Shown: piece by piece, positions 10,881 to 22,073 of the stretch
How the letters are laid out: every line of letters begins with the position of its first letter
How positions within the stretch are numbered: position 1 is the stretch's first letter
Assembly (NCBI RefSeq): GCF_050947875.1
Contig: NC_134574.1
Span: forward strand, 103,486,469-103,550,468
From: Dermacentor variabilis
Taxonomy: Eukaryota > Arthropoda > Arachnida > Ixodida > Ixodidae
Reading direction: 5' to 3'
Length of the DNA: 64,000 bases
Notes under the pieces: generated by a model
What the model saw: the letters and a program-made list of their open reading frames with translations, nothing else
What the model was told of the DNA's origin: nothing
Databases searched by the model: none
Program-made: the position numbers and the translations under genes

Positions 10881-13122
10881 TAGTGTGTACTTGATTGGGG
10901 GAGTCGGTTCAGCGCGCATTCCCTGCCGAGGCCTTTCTTCTTTTTTTTTTAAGTTGGTGGCGCCACCGTCGCCTTCACCTGAATAGGCAACCCCTCGCGC
11001 CGGTCGGACGCCTGTCGCGTCGGAGACCCTACCGTAGCTGCATGGAGCTTTGAAAGGCGTTTCACTCGGCGGCGGAAATGGTGGCTTTATTTCCCCACCT
11101 ACCTGTATTCAATAAAATGGAGAAAGAGCGACATAAACGATGCAAGCGACGCAACAACGACGATGCGTCGAGCAGACGACAGCTACTCAGCCCGTGACGT
11201 CGTCTCAGCCAATGGGCGCTGCCGGAACTAAGCCGGAACAACCGGAAACTCAGGATAAATAAAGCCCCTCAAGGATAAAGCGACGGCAGCGCCGCCGCAA
11301 TTTTGGAGTTTATTTTTTTTTTTCTTCACATCACCGTCGGCGTTCGCCAAGGCGTCCGCTGGACCCACTCCCCCATTTTAGTACACTCTACTAGGAAATA
11401 CCGGGTATACCTGTACAACGTCGCTCCTGTTTGGGAGCTCCGTCGGCTTCTGCAACGCCACCTTCAGCGACGCGACATATAACGTGTGCTCGTTCTCTCT
11501 CTCTCTCTCTCTCTCTCCTTTTTTTTTTTTTTGGTGTTGATTGTGTAAGCACCTTAACGGGGTGCCTCGTGACCCGCGGCTATTCGTCCCTGCAGCAGAC
11601 TCTTCGGGAACAGACAAGTACGTTCTTTTTTATTTGTGCTTTGCATCAGATAGGCGAAGCACCAATTTTGATTACCCCGTCGCGATACACAAAGGAGGCG
11701 CCCATTGTTAGAAAGCACTTTCATGAAGCCCTTTGGCGTAGAACGATCGCACTACTTTTCCTTCTTTTTTTTTTATTGAGCGCGGCCGCTAGGCAGTTTC
11801 GGTCTATATTCACATTGTTGTGACATGGTTAATGCATCCTCTGTAGTGCTCCTATTTAATTATTCTGTCCGTTGCAACGCGTACTCGATGTGCATGCAAC
11901 GATTGGTTCATCGTCCATGCAGAGTCGGCAGATCTCTGTTCCAGTAATTGATTTCCCAGAGTTAACCCAACCGCGGCGTTAAAACACTAAAGTTGATTAA
12001 ATGATTACACGTCGTCGAGTTACCCGTCAAAACAGAAGCACGCATTTGCTTTAGATGAGAAGGTGAAATTCCTTCGTTTCAATAGCACGAAAATGATAAG
12101 CGATAAGCGAACTAATTTACACCGCTCTACGCGGTATCATTTATTGATTTATTTAATACATACTGCTAGCCTTATATATAAGGCTGTAGCAGGGTTAATT
12201 ATCATTAACAGTGCCTGTGCCCAAGTTATTCGCGCCGTCCACACAAGCAGGCACAGCGAGTCACGCGCAACTAGTGCGAACGTTCAATCTCTAAAACACT
12301 AGCGTTCACGGCCTTCAGGCTTCTCTACTTTCATTAGCGATTGAGCTCAATCCGAATCAAACGTTTAGATCATATGTGGGATAAGGACGGTCATAGTGAA
12401 ATATGCGATTGAAAATGACTGCGTAGCAGAGCTCGGTCCGAATTTAGTTCTATCTGGAATCGAGGTTGTCCGCGATCGAAAGTTTCCCCTTGACAGCGTT
12501 GTGAATCACTTTCACCGATTAGTGCACTCGCCCGACTTTCTTCGTGACGAACGAACCGCGAATTGCACGTTGGCAGCAGCCAGTGATCGTTCCGGATATT
12601 AAAGCGAAGCTTTCTTTGCCTCTTCCTTCGACCTTCCCCCTGCTGCTGCTGTTGTGGGCTGCTGTGGCTACTGTTGTCGGGCACACCGCGTCGTGGGGTG
12701 GATCAGAGCAGGCGCGAGTGAGAGAGGAAAAGCGACGGGAGAGACTCGTCTTCACCCCACCGCGTCGAATGCGCACAATGCCCTCTGCAGCTCCCTGGCC
12801 GTCGATACGTCAGTCGCTTTACAGCTGCAATTATCCGTGACTCCCCTCAGAAGCATTGCAGAAACTGCAGTGCTCCCCTGTCTACTAAGTGCGAGGCCTA
12901 AGGGGACGCAGATACAACTATAGAGAGGAGAAGGAGAGGGAGAAGAGGCAGTTTCCATTTAAGAGAGGCGGGGAGGTGACCTGAGAAGGTAAGGAAACCC
13001 CACTACAGCGATTGCGGGGAAGCAGGATAAGCTTAAGTTCAAAGTACGGTACAGTACGCTGCTGATATTTCTGAAAAATAAACGCCATGCAAATATGTCA
13101 AGCGGGCAACTTGGGCAGGGCG
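10881..13122. other. No gene recognised; repeat-like DNA
   Basis: The stretch contains poly-T runs near 10944, 11315, 11519 and 11767, a (CT)n tract at 11494-11516, and an AT-rich part at 12060-12210. Open frames crossing the CT/T tracts give Ser-Leu or Glu-Arg runs and are not credible genes. A G/A-rich patch lies at 12910-12990. Confidence 0.35.
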
Positions 13123-13490
13123 TGCAGAATCATCATCAGCCTGGTTACGCCCACTGCAGGGCAAAGGCATCTCCCATACTTCTGTACTTATTGTGGCCAT
13201 GTTGTCCCTGCAAACTTCACCTCATCCGCCCATCTAACTTTCTGCCGTCCCCTGCTACGCTTCCCTTCCCTTGGAATCCAGTCCGTAACCCTTAATGACC
13301 ATCGGTTATCTTCCCTCATTACATGTCCTGCCTATGCCCCCCATTTCTTTTTCTTGATTTCAACTAAGGTGTCGTTAACTCGCGTTTGTTCCCTCACCCA
13401 ATCTGCTCTTATGCCTTAAAGTTACACCCATCATTCTTCTTTCCATAGCTGGTTGCGTCGTCCTCATTTTAACCAGAACCCTTTTCGTAA
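13123..13490 (-). pseudogene. RTE-type LINE, C-terminal fossil
   Basis: On the minus strand the frame reads GHVMREDNRWSLRVTDWIP, then EGKRSRGRQKVRWADEV and FAGTTWPQ, then the tail that precedes the stop. This is the pattern found after the thumb of RTE-clade reverse transcriptases (from memory). A CATCATCA tract at the 3' side fits an RTE tail. It is interrupted by the palindromic element at 13491-13662 and continues for about 30 bp beyond it (13675-13705). Frameshifts near 13185 and 13330 show it is dead. Confidence 0.7.
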
Positions 13491-13662
13491 TTTCAAGGGG
13501 AGTACGGTAGCGCGATTAAAAGACGGGACAAAAGAAAACACATAGGGACACACACAGCGCTGTGTGTGTTCCTATGTGTCTTCTTCTGTCCCGTCTTTTA
13601 ATCGCGCTACCGTACTCCCCTTGAAGGTGCATTACCAACAAGCACACATTGCAACCCTTGTG
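13491..13662. mobile_element. Snap-back palindromic MITE with target duplication
   Basis: Positions 13492-13625 form an almost perfect 134-bp palindrome: TTCAAGGGGAGTACGGTAGC at the left, its complement at the right, and GCGC at the centre. About 37 further bp follow. The flanks carry a 12-bp near-repeat, CCCTTTTCGTAA at 13479-13490 and CCCTTTCCGTAA at 13663-13674, which I read as the target duplication. Removing the insert rejoins the RTE fossil. It is non-coding. Confidence 0.8.
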
Positions 13663-13780
13663 CCCTTTCCGTAAGCCTCCAGGTTTCTGCCCCGTACGTG
13701 CAGAATCAGAGCCGCATTAATTAAAGCGCCGCAGGGTCCAGGAGACACTACGGAAGCGGTTGACCGTCAAATCAACACTT

Positions 13781-13993
13781 CTGTGCCCGCCGCGTTAGCT
13801 TTACGGCTACGGCATTGCTAAACGTCGTGGATTTGACCCCCAGTCGCGGCAGCCGCATTTCGACGGGAGTGAAATAGAAAACGCACGGGCACTTTGATTT
13901 CGGGACACGTTAAAGAACATCACGGTGTCAAAATTAATCCGGAGTCCGCCGCTACGGCGTGCCTCATAATCCGAGTGGGGTTTTGGCACTGTA
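13781..13993 (+). mobile_element. tRNA-derived SINE, Ruka-like
   Basis: A tRNA-like head (GTCGTGGATTTGACCCCCAG as a diverged B box) is followed by a body with the landmarks CCGCATTTCGACGGGAG, ACACGTTAAAGAACAT, CCGGAGTCCGCCGCTACGGC and GTGCCTCATAATC. The same body occurs in reverse at 63256-63490. I recognise it as the hard-tick SINE called Ruka; the name is from memory. Confidence 0.8.
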
Positions 13994-16900
13994 AAGGTTG
14001 TTGAAAAACGGCACAGAGGCTGATCGCCGTTTTCGGGCTGATCGCCGAGAGCAAAACCAGCTGGGCGCTTGGGTAGTTAGTCAGGAGGTGCCCTTTCGCG
14101 ACAGGGGGCCCGCGTCGTTACCTCGGGGCATCTTAACCTGTCGCGCGTGCGGTCTGGAAACGTGGGGAAGGGTTTGACGTTGGGGGCTCTTTGGCCCGGA
14201 TGCGCCGACGGAGGCCTGGGACGGACCACGGAAAAAGCGTCATTAAGGCGTCAATGGATGCCTGGGCGACAAAGGGGCAACTTCAAAGCCAGAGGGATCG
14301 ATGACGCGACGCGCGGTCTGTTGAAAGACAGGCTGGCACCGGAGACGCAACCCATCTCTCCACTTAGCTCTATGGGCCCGCCGGAGGAGACGAACCACGC
14401 ACAAGACGGCATGGTGAATCGGTAGGTGTGCTTCGGCAGCGGTGCCGGTTGCAGCACGCAGTGCCCGATGGTTTTAATTAAGGTGCGAGGACGGGGCGAC
14501 GCAGATGTTCGTTCCCCGTAAGCGTTCTTCAAAATGTCGAGAGACTTTTTCATGCATGTCGCGGAACAGGATGGATGGGATGTTATTTGTTTATTTGTTG
14601 TTTGGCGGTTCCTTTCTCTACCTCTGTCTCTCTGAATGTTCCGAGGAACGCAGGGAGAGGGTGAGAGAGAGAGAGAGAGAGAGACCAGTGAGTTACAGCC
14701 CAGTTGACCCAATCAGGTCACTGGGGTGTCGTAATTTGCCGTGAGGGGATCCGGGGTGTCGTAATTTGCCGTGAGGGGATTCGGGAGGAGCAACTGAAGG
14801 GTTGAAACCTGGCTCCCGACCTCTCACGGGGGTTCTGGATGCAGGAAAGGTGCTCTGCATTTTCAGCTCTGCCGAATTAAGACGCCGGTCCCAGTGTAAC
14901 CGAAGGGTCTTGACGTACGAACGGTGTTATGCGCTATCGGCTATGTCGAGTTGATACGTCAGGCCCACTGTAAATAGCTGTCGATGTAAATATTGTGTAC
15001 ATAAAGTCTATTCTCCAAGTGCAAACGTCTATATCGTCCCATCTCTGATGGAAGAGGAGAGGAGAAGTTTCTCTACCAAGTAAGCTAGCTACGCCAGCTT
15101 GGAGCACTCTGTGCTACGAGTGTAGAAATGTAGATAATTTAGTGGCCCGTACAGCCCCATAATCCAATTCAACTTTAATACTTCTGCCACAACGCGATAT
15201 GTCACGTGAAGCAATGACAACGCTCAACCCTCTGAGAGAACAACGCCTCAAGCAAACACCTCTCCCTGTGTGTTCTGTGTACTACGCAGACAAACAGCAG
15301 TGGTGCACGCAAGGTAACGTTCAACATCAACTCACCACGCTCGTGTTAGCCTAAACGTTGGAGAAATTAAGCTTTAGCCGTCAACGTCGCCGCCAACTGT
15401 CGTCAATCAAAGCATCCAGCACGGAAAGCTTCGCTTACATCGATTGCCACAGTGCGTGGGATCTGCATAATTTTTCATCTCATCGTTCGATCTAAAGCAG
15501 TCATACCGGATGTCATCGTCATGTTTTAATTCCTGCACGTGTCTTCTAAGAATGGATGCCCGAACATCAATAGTATCGCCCATTGGACACGCTCCAATGC
15601 CATAAGCTAACAGACCGCGCGCGGAGCAAAGCAAACGAGCCGGCGCGCGTCTTGAATGCGCGCCTGGGAAACGCTCGTCGCAACCAAGCAAACGAAAAAA
15701 AAAAAAAAAAAGTTGCCGCGCACGTGACGTGTGACGTCAGTGAAGGTGGCGGCGCAGTAGCCCCGCCCTGGATGGGCGAGTTGTGAACACGACCTTCTGA
15801 ACTCCAGAGCCTCACACTCTCCATGGCCTCACAGATCTCGCTGCTCCAGCACGCCTGGTCTAGTTCGCCCCTTCTGCCGCTAGGGACAGAGAGTACGAGC
15901 AGAGTGGCGCTAGTTATAACCTGTTCGCTGTCGTCTGCTTCCGCGATCTCTTCAGCGCTCGTGCTGCCATTTCGGCAGACACAAAGCGCTTGTATTGGCG
16001 GTAAATGAATAAATTCACAAATATAAAGAGAAAACAAATTTGCGAATGCTCTGCGTTTGAATAGTGAAAGTAGAGGAGGAGGAGCGGTGCTAGAAATGTA
16101 AACAACGAGCATAGATGGCAGCTGCAATGCTCGATCTACGGCGTAAATCTCCCTTTCCTGGCCTCCGTAACAGACTGGAAAAATTGTTTTAAATGAATCA
16201 TAGGATAATCTAGCTTTCTTTGGTTGATTACAGATAGCCCAATATCGTAGATGACACTATGATTTACTGCTGTGTGCCGTAGTGAAAGGCAGGTGATCTG
16301 GTAAAAGTATTCATGAGTAAGTTCTCCACCCGATATGTGCAATAGGTTGATCGATTCTGCTTCAAGGAAAGGTGAGCACCTTTTTTGATGTTTTTGGATG
16401 TCTAGCTCAGTAGACGGCTTGCAAAAGCGATCCCAGTGATTTAAAACGTGCTGCACTGCAGGCCTTAAATTGTGTCACGGGACTCTTCAACCTGTAAAGC
16501 TAGCTTTTCTGCGTGGTACGGCGGCAGCATAACGGTGGTGCGAAAGATACGTACGCAGTGAAGCTGTGTGCGTAATTCTCTTTTTTAACTCACGACGCAT
16601 TAACGGACAGCTTTTACGAGTTAAAATTGTTGGTAATCGTTCTGTCGTCGAACTTTACAATGTATACAATGAAACTGTTGTGAACTTTACTAACTCTATA
16701 AACAATGTGACTTATAATAATCTTCAAGATCTGTGCGGTTTGCAACTGCTTGAAAAAAGGCAATAGGAGCGGCTATTTAACGCTATTTTAGAGAGGAGCG
16801 GACTACGCTCTCCGATATTTTTGAGGTTCGGGCAGTCAACTTTTGGAGCCAAGTGACCGATCAAAGCCTTGTGACATCACTGTCACTGTTTTCGCAAAAA

Positions 16901-17099
16901 TCTTCAACTATGCAAGCAGTTCGTCACTACACAACAGCCGCCGTACTAACTACAACGCCGCACCAGGCAACCTTTGAGTAGCAGACGAACAGGTTATAAC
17001 AGCGGCACCAACGGCTAACGGTTGAACGAGAGTGGGCGCAAGCGGCTCCCATAGAAACCGGTTATCTGTGCAGGTCTGAAGTTACAGTAGGTCGTGGTT
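13994..17099. other. No gene recognised
   Basis: A (GA)n tract lies at 14665-14682 and a 30-bp tandem duplication at 14723-14782. Near 14970-15010 the text ACTGTAAATAGCTGTCGATG and TGTACATAAAGTC resembles the end of an LTR, but I could not find its start. An A-run lies at 15694-15711. A 186-codon open frame on the minus strand (15567-16127) is Ser/Phe-rich without a domain and crosses the A-run, so I do not call it. The part at 16140-16790 is AT-rich and featureless to me. Confidence 0.35.
14723..14782. repeat. 30-bp tandem duplication
   Basis: The unit GGGGTGTCGTAATTTGCCGT plus GAGGGGAT(C/T)C occurs twice in a row with one difference. Confidence 0.9.
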
Positions 17100-17265
17100 G
17101 TGAAAACGGCTCCCCTTCCCTTATGCTACCGCGTCTGGTCTCAATCAAATTTGCTATAGATCAACGCTATGCGGCTGTACACATCACTACAATTTGATTT
17201 TCACTGTCGGTCTCGACAAGTTTCGTTCGTACCGGTTCAGCGGCTGCGTCGCTTTGAGAATTCCT
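17100..17265 (+). repeat. Copy of the U2-upstream block (block 1), ending without U2
   Basis: It shares with 21945-22075 and 40925-41063 the series TTATGCTAC, GTCTGGTCT, AATCAAATTTGC, CTACAATTTGATTTTC and GGTCTCGA, and the end GAGAATT. In the other two copies GAGAATT runs directly into U2 TTCTCGGCC. Here it continues CCTCAGTCATTC, so the U2 body is lost or unrecognisable. The block probably includes U2 promoter sequence (inference from its position). Confidence 0.7.
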
Positions 17266-18511
17266 CAGTCATTCTTAAACGGGACGTCCGAGCGTGAGAC
17301 CTTGCACGGCTCCGGCGCTCTCCGAAAATTATATGCATAGACTCGTGACGATGTTTCCACTGCCCTTGCAAACGATATGGTTTGAAAAAAAGAAAACTGT
17401 TTCTCCAAGTTAGGTGCAGTTCATAGGGTTGTTCGAATGATGTACACACACGCAAGCACCCACAAACGCGAGCCGTGATCAATGAGCAAGTGAAATCTTG
17501 CATGGCTTCAGCGCTCGCCTCGAAACAACGTCGCTTCATCGTAGCGTAACGCAAACGTTCGCGCTGAAATAACTGCTGCGAGGGAAAATATGTTTGGGGT
17601 TTGGCGCTGCGGGGCAGCGCCATTACCTCGAGCTGTGTCATTTCAATCAACGATGACGGAATGGCAGTGCGTGGCTGTGCCTTGGAGGTGTCGGAAGTAG
17701 CTGCAACCTTTGAGCAGCAACATATTATACTCGACGCACTGCGGCAAAACAAACTCCAATTAAAGACGACAGTATCGCAGTGCGTGGCGATGCCTTGGAA
17801 GTGTCGGAAGTAGCTGCCTGCAACCCTTGAACAGCAAGAAGCAGTGGATGATCGCGCGGGCGTGTTGAGATGCCGCACGGCTTCACGGCGCTCGCTTGCC
17901 TCCTAAATAGTCTTTTTCTTGCCTGCAGTCGTAGACTTTGGTGATAACGCCTGCGCCCGTTCGGAACTGGCTCTGCTAGATACGATAAACATTCCCAATA
18001 AAGCTGGCGATACGAACTTGTCGCGTTGGCGGCCGACGCACACAGGGGGAAGCCATGAACGCGGAAGCCACGGGTGAAGCCATGTTGAATGTGACGTCGT
18101 CGCCTCTTGCTACCAGTGATGTTTTTCGTCAATTTTGTCGACTTGGCTATGTCTAGGTATTTGTCGATGAAATTATAATTCGGGAGAAAAAAGTGCTTGC
18201 TTTTTGCCTCTCTGGATGGGGCTTGACAATATCGACCGGTATTCTGTCTTACATCACCGTGCTGTCGAGAGTACCTGCACGCGCGTATTGTTCAACCTCG
18301 CGTCTGTTATTCCTATTTATTAATAAAATAGATAGGATTGATAGATTTTAAACTAGAAGCGGTGCGCTAACACAACCCTAGCATTCCCCAAAGCGAGCGC
18401 CTGAGATGTTGTGCCGCAAAAGGGGCGTTTTACTGGCACGGGTTTATGAAGGCACTAGAGTTTACTGCTGGGTTTTAAACGGTGTGTTCAGACCTCGGTC
18501 CAATGCTGGTT
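17266..18511. other. 5' region of the complete U2 gene
   Basis: Apart from the duplication at 17644-17840 there is no recognised gene. The last 100 bp before U2 (TTTACTGCTGGGTTTTAAAC, then GTGTTCAGACCTCGG) are where a proximal sequence element would lie. I cannot identify one with confidence, and this flank does not match the upstream blocks seen at the other U2 copies. Confidence 0.4.
17644..17840. repeat. Tandem duplication with a period of about 113 bp
   Basis: The unit containing GGCAGTGCGTGGCTGTGCCT, GTGTCGGAAGTAGCTGC and AACC(C)TTGA(G/A)CAGCAA occurs at 17644-17720 and again at 17757-17840, with about 36 bp between them. Confidence 0.8.
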
Positions 18512-18700
18512 ATCGCTTCTCGGCCTTTTGGCTAAGATCAAAGTGTAGTATCTGTTCTTATCAGCTTAATATCTGATACGGGTCCTATTTGGACCCAAGA
18601 TATTAAACTTATTTTTGGAATGGGGCGGAGTGCTTGAAGCTTGCTTCACCTCCGCCACGGGTTGGCCCGGTATTGCACTGCCTCCGGGATCGGCCCACTC
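18512..18700 (+). ncRNA. U2: U2 snRNA, complete copy
   Basis: This is a 189-nt gene matching animal U2 end to end. The 5' end is ATCGCTTCTCGG. Stem-loop I is at GGCCTTTTGGCT. The branch-point-pairing GTAGTA is at U2 positions 34-39. ATCTGTTCTTATCAGCTTAA leads into stem-loop IIa/b (GGGTCCTATTTGGACCC). The Sm site ATTTTTGG follows, then stem-loops III (GGAGTGCTTGAAGCTTGCTTC) and IV (GGCCCGGTATTGCAC...CCGGGATCGGCC). No defect is visible. In the spliceosome, U2 pairs with the intron branch site. The 3' flank has a further small hairpin (CACCCCTACGGGGGTG) and a conserved block where a 3' box may lie. It is the only whole U2 in the window; whether it is transcribed is not shown. Confidence 0.93.
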
Positions 18701-18950
18701 ACCCCTACGGGGGTGAGAAAACCTTATTCAATCCAAAGTCAGAATCAAATTAGAGTGTCATAATTGTGGCAATCCGTCAAAGAAGGTTCCATTTGCCCCC
18801 CGCGTAATTTTTGAAAGGCTCAGCCCCTGCACGACTAAGCTTTGCGGGAAAGCCAGCTTCACGGTTGGGCAGGCTATATATATCGCACGCGTACAGGGAA
18901 AAAAAAGGCACGTTCTCAATTTTTCGAGCGCTATGTACGTGTGTTAAACC
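18701..18950 (+). repeat. Conserved U2 3' flank, copy 1
   Basis: The sequence after U2 (GAAAACCTTATTCAATC, then a block with AAGCTCAGCC-like and GCGGGAAAGC landmarks) recurs at 32956-33210, 53357-53640 and 62271-62520. It marks the ancestral U2 repeat unit, which supports tandem duplication rather than processed pseudogenes. Confidence 0.75.
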
Positions 18951-20150
18951 TTAGAGCGCTCACCATTAATGTGCATGGCTTTCGTAACGTGCAAAAGCAG
19001 GCATTCGTCGGCTTCCGACCTCGTCTTGCTGCAAGGGACGATTTATTTTTAAAATTTAAGCGATGTCTTGAAGTTCAAACACGCTTTATATATTGATAGC
19101 TTCTTTTCGTACGCCACCACGCGTTCGAGTGGCGTCGGAGTCCTTATTTTCAACCGAAATATATTGCGCCTCCATCGCGTATCCTTCGACGCGTTCGGAC
19201 GCGTGCTGGCGTTCGACTGCACATTTCACTCTGTACGCATCCGATTACTGTGCACTCATGGTCCGGCAGAGTCTGCAAATTCCAATAGCTTTTTAAAATG
19301 ATTGGATGTATATATTTGGATGTATATATCCTAGATTCGCGTCCGGTAATTTTTTTGGGCGACTTCAATTGTGTACTCGATTCGGATGCAGATGTTCAGG
19401 GGCAGGCCAAACGGCAACACTAGGGAGTTAGGTCGTCTGGTGCAGCAGTTTGCGCTTCTTGATGCGTACGAACTGTGCTTCACGGTAGTACGTAGGTTTG
19501 GACATGGCGACGCGGGGCATCGTCGAGTAGGTTGGACAGAGCCTATTTTCCGCGATGTCTTACTGGATACGTCGGTTTCGCTGAGGTGCGTTCACTCCCA
19601 CCTTCACCTGCATATGCGTAAGTGGTCACCGCCCCTTCGAACTAGTGTCAGAGCTACCCTAAGGAACACAGTCAGCTCGGAGCCCATGGCGTCTCGACTG
19701 TCGCGTCCTACGCGACCTGACTCCAAAACTGGATTACTGCGGGCTGTTAGGGCGTCGCTTGTCAGAGCCGACTCAGACGACGGGGATGTGTTAAAAGAGC
19801 AGTGGCGTCATCGCTGCACTGCGTCGGGCCGAGCACCCAGGGCTCGCGTGTCCAGGTAAATGGCGGCGTTGGTGACGAAGTTGCGCATCGCTCAGCGCAG
19901 CCCGCGTCCGACGGCCGCTACGTGCGCGTGGAAGGACGAGCTCGTCGAACGCTCGCCGCGCATTCATTCGTCCGGCGGGATTACCGGCCCACTCCGCGGA
20001 CTCGGACGCCTCGCCTGATGTCGGTACCCGCGAGTTTTACGACTTTGTCGCGCCACTTCAGAGCCGTGACACAAAGGACTCTCTCTATCAACGCTGCCCG
20101 AGCGTCCGCTCATTCCCTGCTGAACGCACTGCCACGCGTTGCCAGCCAAT
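18951..20150 (+). pseudogene. Tx1-clade family A ORF2 fossil, copy 1 (APE region)
   Basis: The residues INVHGFRNVQKQAFVG at the start match the endonuclease N-terminus of family A (FNVHGFRNVQKQ at 26963). Further on come YATTRSSGVGVLIFN, SFDAFGRVLAFDCTF and FFLGDFNCVLDS, spread over three frames with stops. Beyond about 19400 the match continues at DNA level to 34470. It is interrupted by many indels and ends where the U2-upstream block 2 begins. It is an old, non-functional copy standing downstream of the complete U2 gene. Confidence 0.75.
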
Positions 20151-20154
20151 TGTG

Positions 20155-21384
20155 TTATCGTATCGTCAAATTCGGCCATTTTAGGTGCATTACCTGAAAA
20201 GGCAGACGTTTCTTGCGCGACAAATCGCAGTATCCAGGCTGCTAAAAAAATTGGAGGACGCTTAAGCTTCGCCTTCAAGAGTGGAACGCGACAGCGTTTC
20301 CGTCGACCCGCCAAGGGGTGTAAGACAATGGGCTACGGCGCAGCGACTACGCGCCCCGCATCGGACGCAGTGAGCGTCGAGCAACGCAGCGTTCGGCGCG
20401 ACAACGAAATGTGGGCCTGAGCAAGCGACGCACGTCTGAGCCTTAGAAACAGCTCGTTTCTAAGGCAACACCGCGTTCACTAGAGGCGCTTTTGTACCGC
20501 TTTGAAGCATCGAACTCGTGGCTCAGTGCTTCCGGCAATAAAGAAAAAAAAAACTCGTGGCTCAGTGGTAACGTCTCTGTCTCACACTCCGGAGACCCTG
20601 GTTCGATTCCCACCCAGGCCATCTTGGAAGTTGCTTTTTATTTATGAAGTGCCTGCCGTGGTTTATCGCTCACGGCCAACGCCGCGGACGCCGACACCGA
20701 CGACACCGGCTTTTCTGCGACACGAGCTCCTTAACGCTATCGCGTTAATAGAAATGTCCACCCACTAACTCCGTATTTATTCACTTAGGCAAACGCGTTC
20801 CAGTTGCGAAATTCAAGCCGTCCAGTTGTGAAGAAGGCATGCATGTGCAGCAGAAATCTTCAGACAAGGGCCGTTTTCGATCCTCGTATCCGACTCCGAG
20901 TTACGGTAAAGAATTAGCGTTACACTTAAGATCCATTCGAACTGTACGACGCATGGGTTTGGGAAACTGTTAGCCGCAACTCCCGCGTATTTGTAGCGCG
21001 CTTAAAAGGCCGGTTATTTCGAAAGTGTCGCTAGACTTGGTCGGCTTCAATTTCGAACTTGCAGCATATATGCGTTGAAGCTAGAAAATGAGAAACTTAA
21101 TTAGTCAATCGTGTTAATTAGCTACATGGACATTGTGATTTCTCACCTAAGGTGACCACATGTGACGACAACAGCAGCGAGAGTGCGGCCCCAAGAAACA
21201 TTCAGTCACGGGCCTTATCAGTCTACTGAACCGGAACACAAAGCGCGTTTTTAGGCTGTTTCTCTGTGCCGAAAGTCTATTTTTTTAAGTTTTGAGATAA
21301 AATACATGCGCACTACGGCCTCAATGATAATACATGAAATTCTTCGTATACCTTACGGTGACCTTGACTTGTAAAATTGTCGAT
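20155..21384 (+). repeat. Distal U2-upstream sequence, with SINE insertion
   Basis: Positions 20155-20240 and 20755-21150 match 10108-10160 and 10220-10620 in order, so about 520 bp (20240-20755) were inserted here. The insert includes the tRNA-headed SINE at 20552. There is no coding. Confidence 0.6.
20552..20755 (+). mobile_element. tRNA-derived SINE
   Basis: The head 20552-20621 has an A box (TGGCTCAGTGG, 20557-20567) and a B box (GGTTCGATTCC, 20600-20610) spaced as in a tRNA. It does not fold into a full acceptor stem that I can defend. A GACGCCGACACCGACGACAC tract and TTCTGCGACACGAGCTCC follow. A second partial head (ACTCGTGGCTCAGTG) with an A-run precedes it at 20514-20551. This is a SINE, not a tRNA gene. 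Confidence 0.7.
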
Positions 21385-22073
21385 ATTTACAGAGGAACAA
21401 CGCTGAAAATATGCGGGCTCAGATTTTCACGCGCTCCTGCAACTCAATATTTCGCCGCGGACGCCCGTGTTGCTCGCTTCAATTTAGCGGGATACGTCAG
21501 CGAGCAAAACCGGAAGCCGTCCAGGGCCTACGTTTGTGAACAGCGAAAGGGACTACATCGTGAGCGTTAAATCAAAGGACGAAGGATTTCAACATGATGT
21601 TCCGTGGCCACTCCCTTTTGCGAAAAAGTTAGAGAAGTGTCGCACGTTTCATCGGCAACCCGTCCGCTCCTCCCTTAATGTTGCAGAAGCGAACACGAAC
21701 ATCGAGTACTCCGTGGAACAGTTTTTCTTGGGTGGACCGGTCTCGCTATCTCGCGCAGAAAGTCCGACACCACGCGCAATTTACGGCGGCCTCAACAAGC
21801 CCAAGCCACCATCATTGCATCCCTTCCGCCCCTCCCGCGACATGTCGAGTGCTCGAGTGGTTGTGGCGCAACCTATAGTGGCAGCCGCCACGGCGACCGG
21901 AAACGGTGGACCCGTGGAATACCTGCACACCGTCGCTTCCGTTATGCTACACCGTGTCTGGTCTAAATCAAATTTCCTCTAAATGAACGTTTATGCGACT
22001 GTTATATATTTCGTTGCAATTTCATTTTCCCCTTTCGGTCTCAAACCGCTTCGGCGGCTGCTGCGCTACGAGA
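21385..22073 (+). promoter_or_regulatory. Proximal U2-upstream block 2 (probable U2 promoter region)
   Basis: About 690 bp align closely with 40371-41061, and both lead straight into U2 5' sequence. Landmarks are AAATATGCGGGCTCA, CAGCGAAAGGGA, GTTCCGTGGCCACTCCCTTT, CTCCGTGGAACAGTTTTTCT, GCTTCCGTTATGCTACACCG and GAGAATT at the U2 start. Animal U2 genes use a proximal sequence element about 50-60 bp upstream and no TATA box. The conserved TTTCATTTTCCCCTTTCGGT near 22020-22040 sits at that distance. Promoter function is inferred from position and conservation only. Confidence 0.5.

Noticed and set aside
14251..14712. 153-codon minus-strand frame and its plus-strand counterpart
   Set aside because: Openness comes partly from the GA/CT tract; no domain.
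14930..15030. Possible solo LTR
   Set aside because: Only an LTR-end-like stretch (TGTACATAAAGTC) is seen; no matching start, no target duplication.
15567..16127. 186-codon open frame on the minus strand
   Set aside because: Low-complexity composition, crosses an A-run, no recognisable domain.
20552..20621. Possible tRNA gene
   Set aside because: A and B boxes are present but acceptor and anticodon stems are poor, and a SINE body follows.
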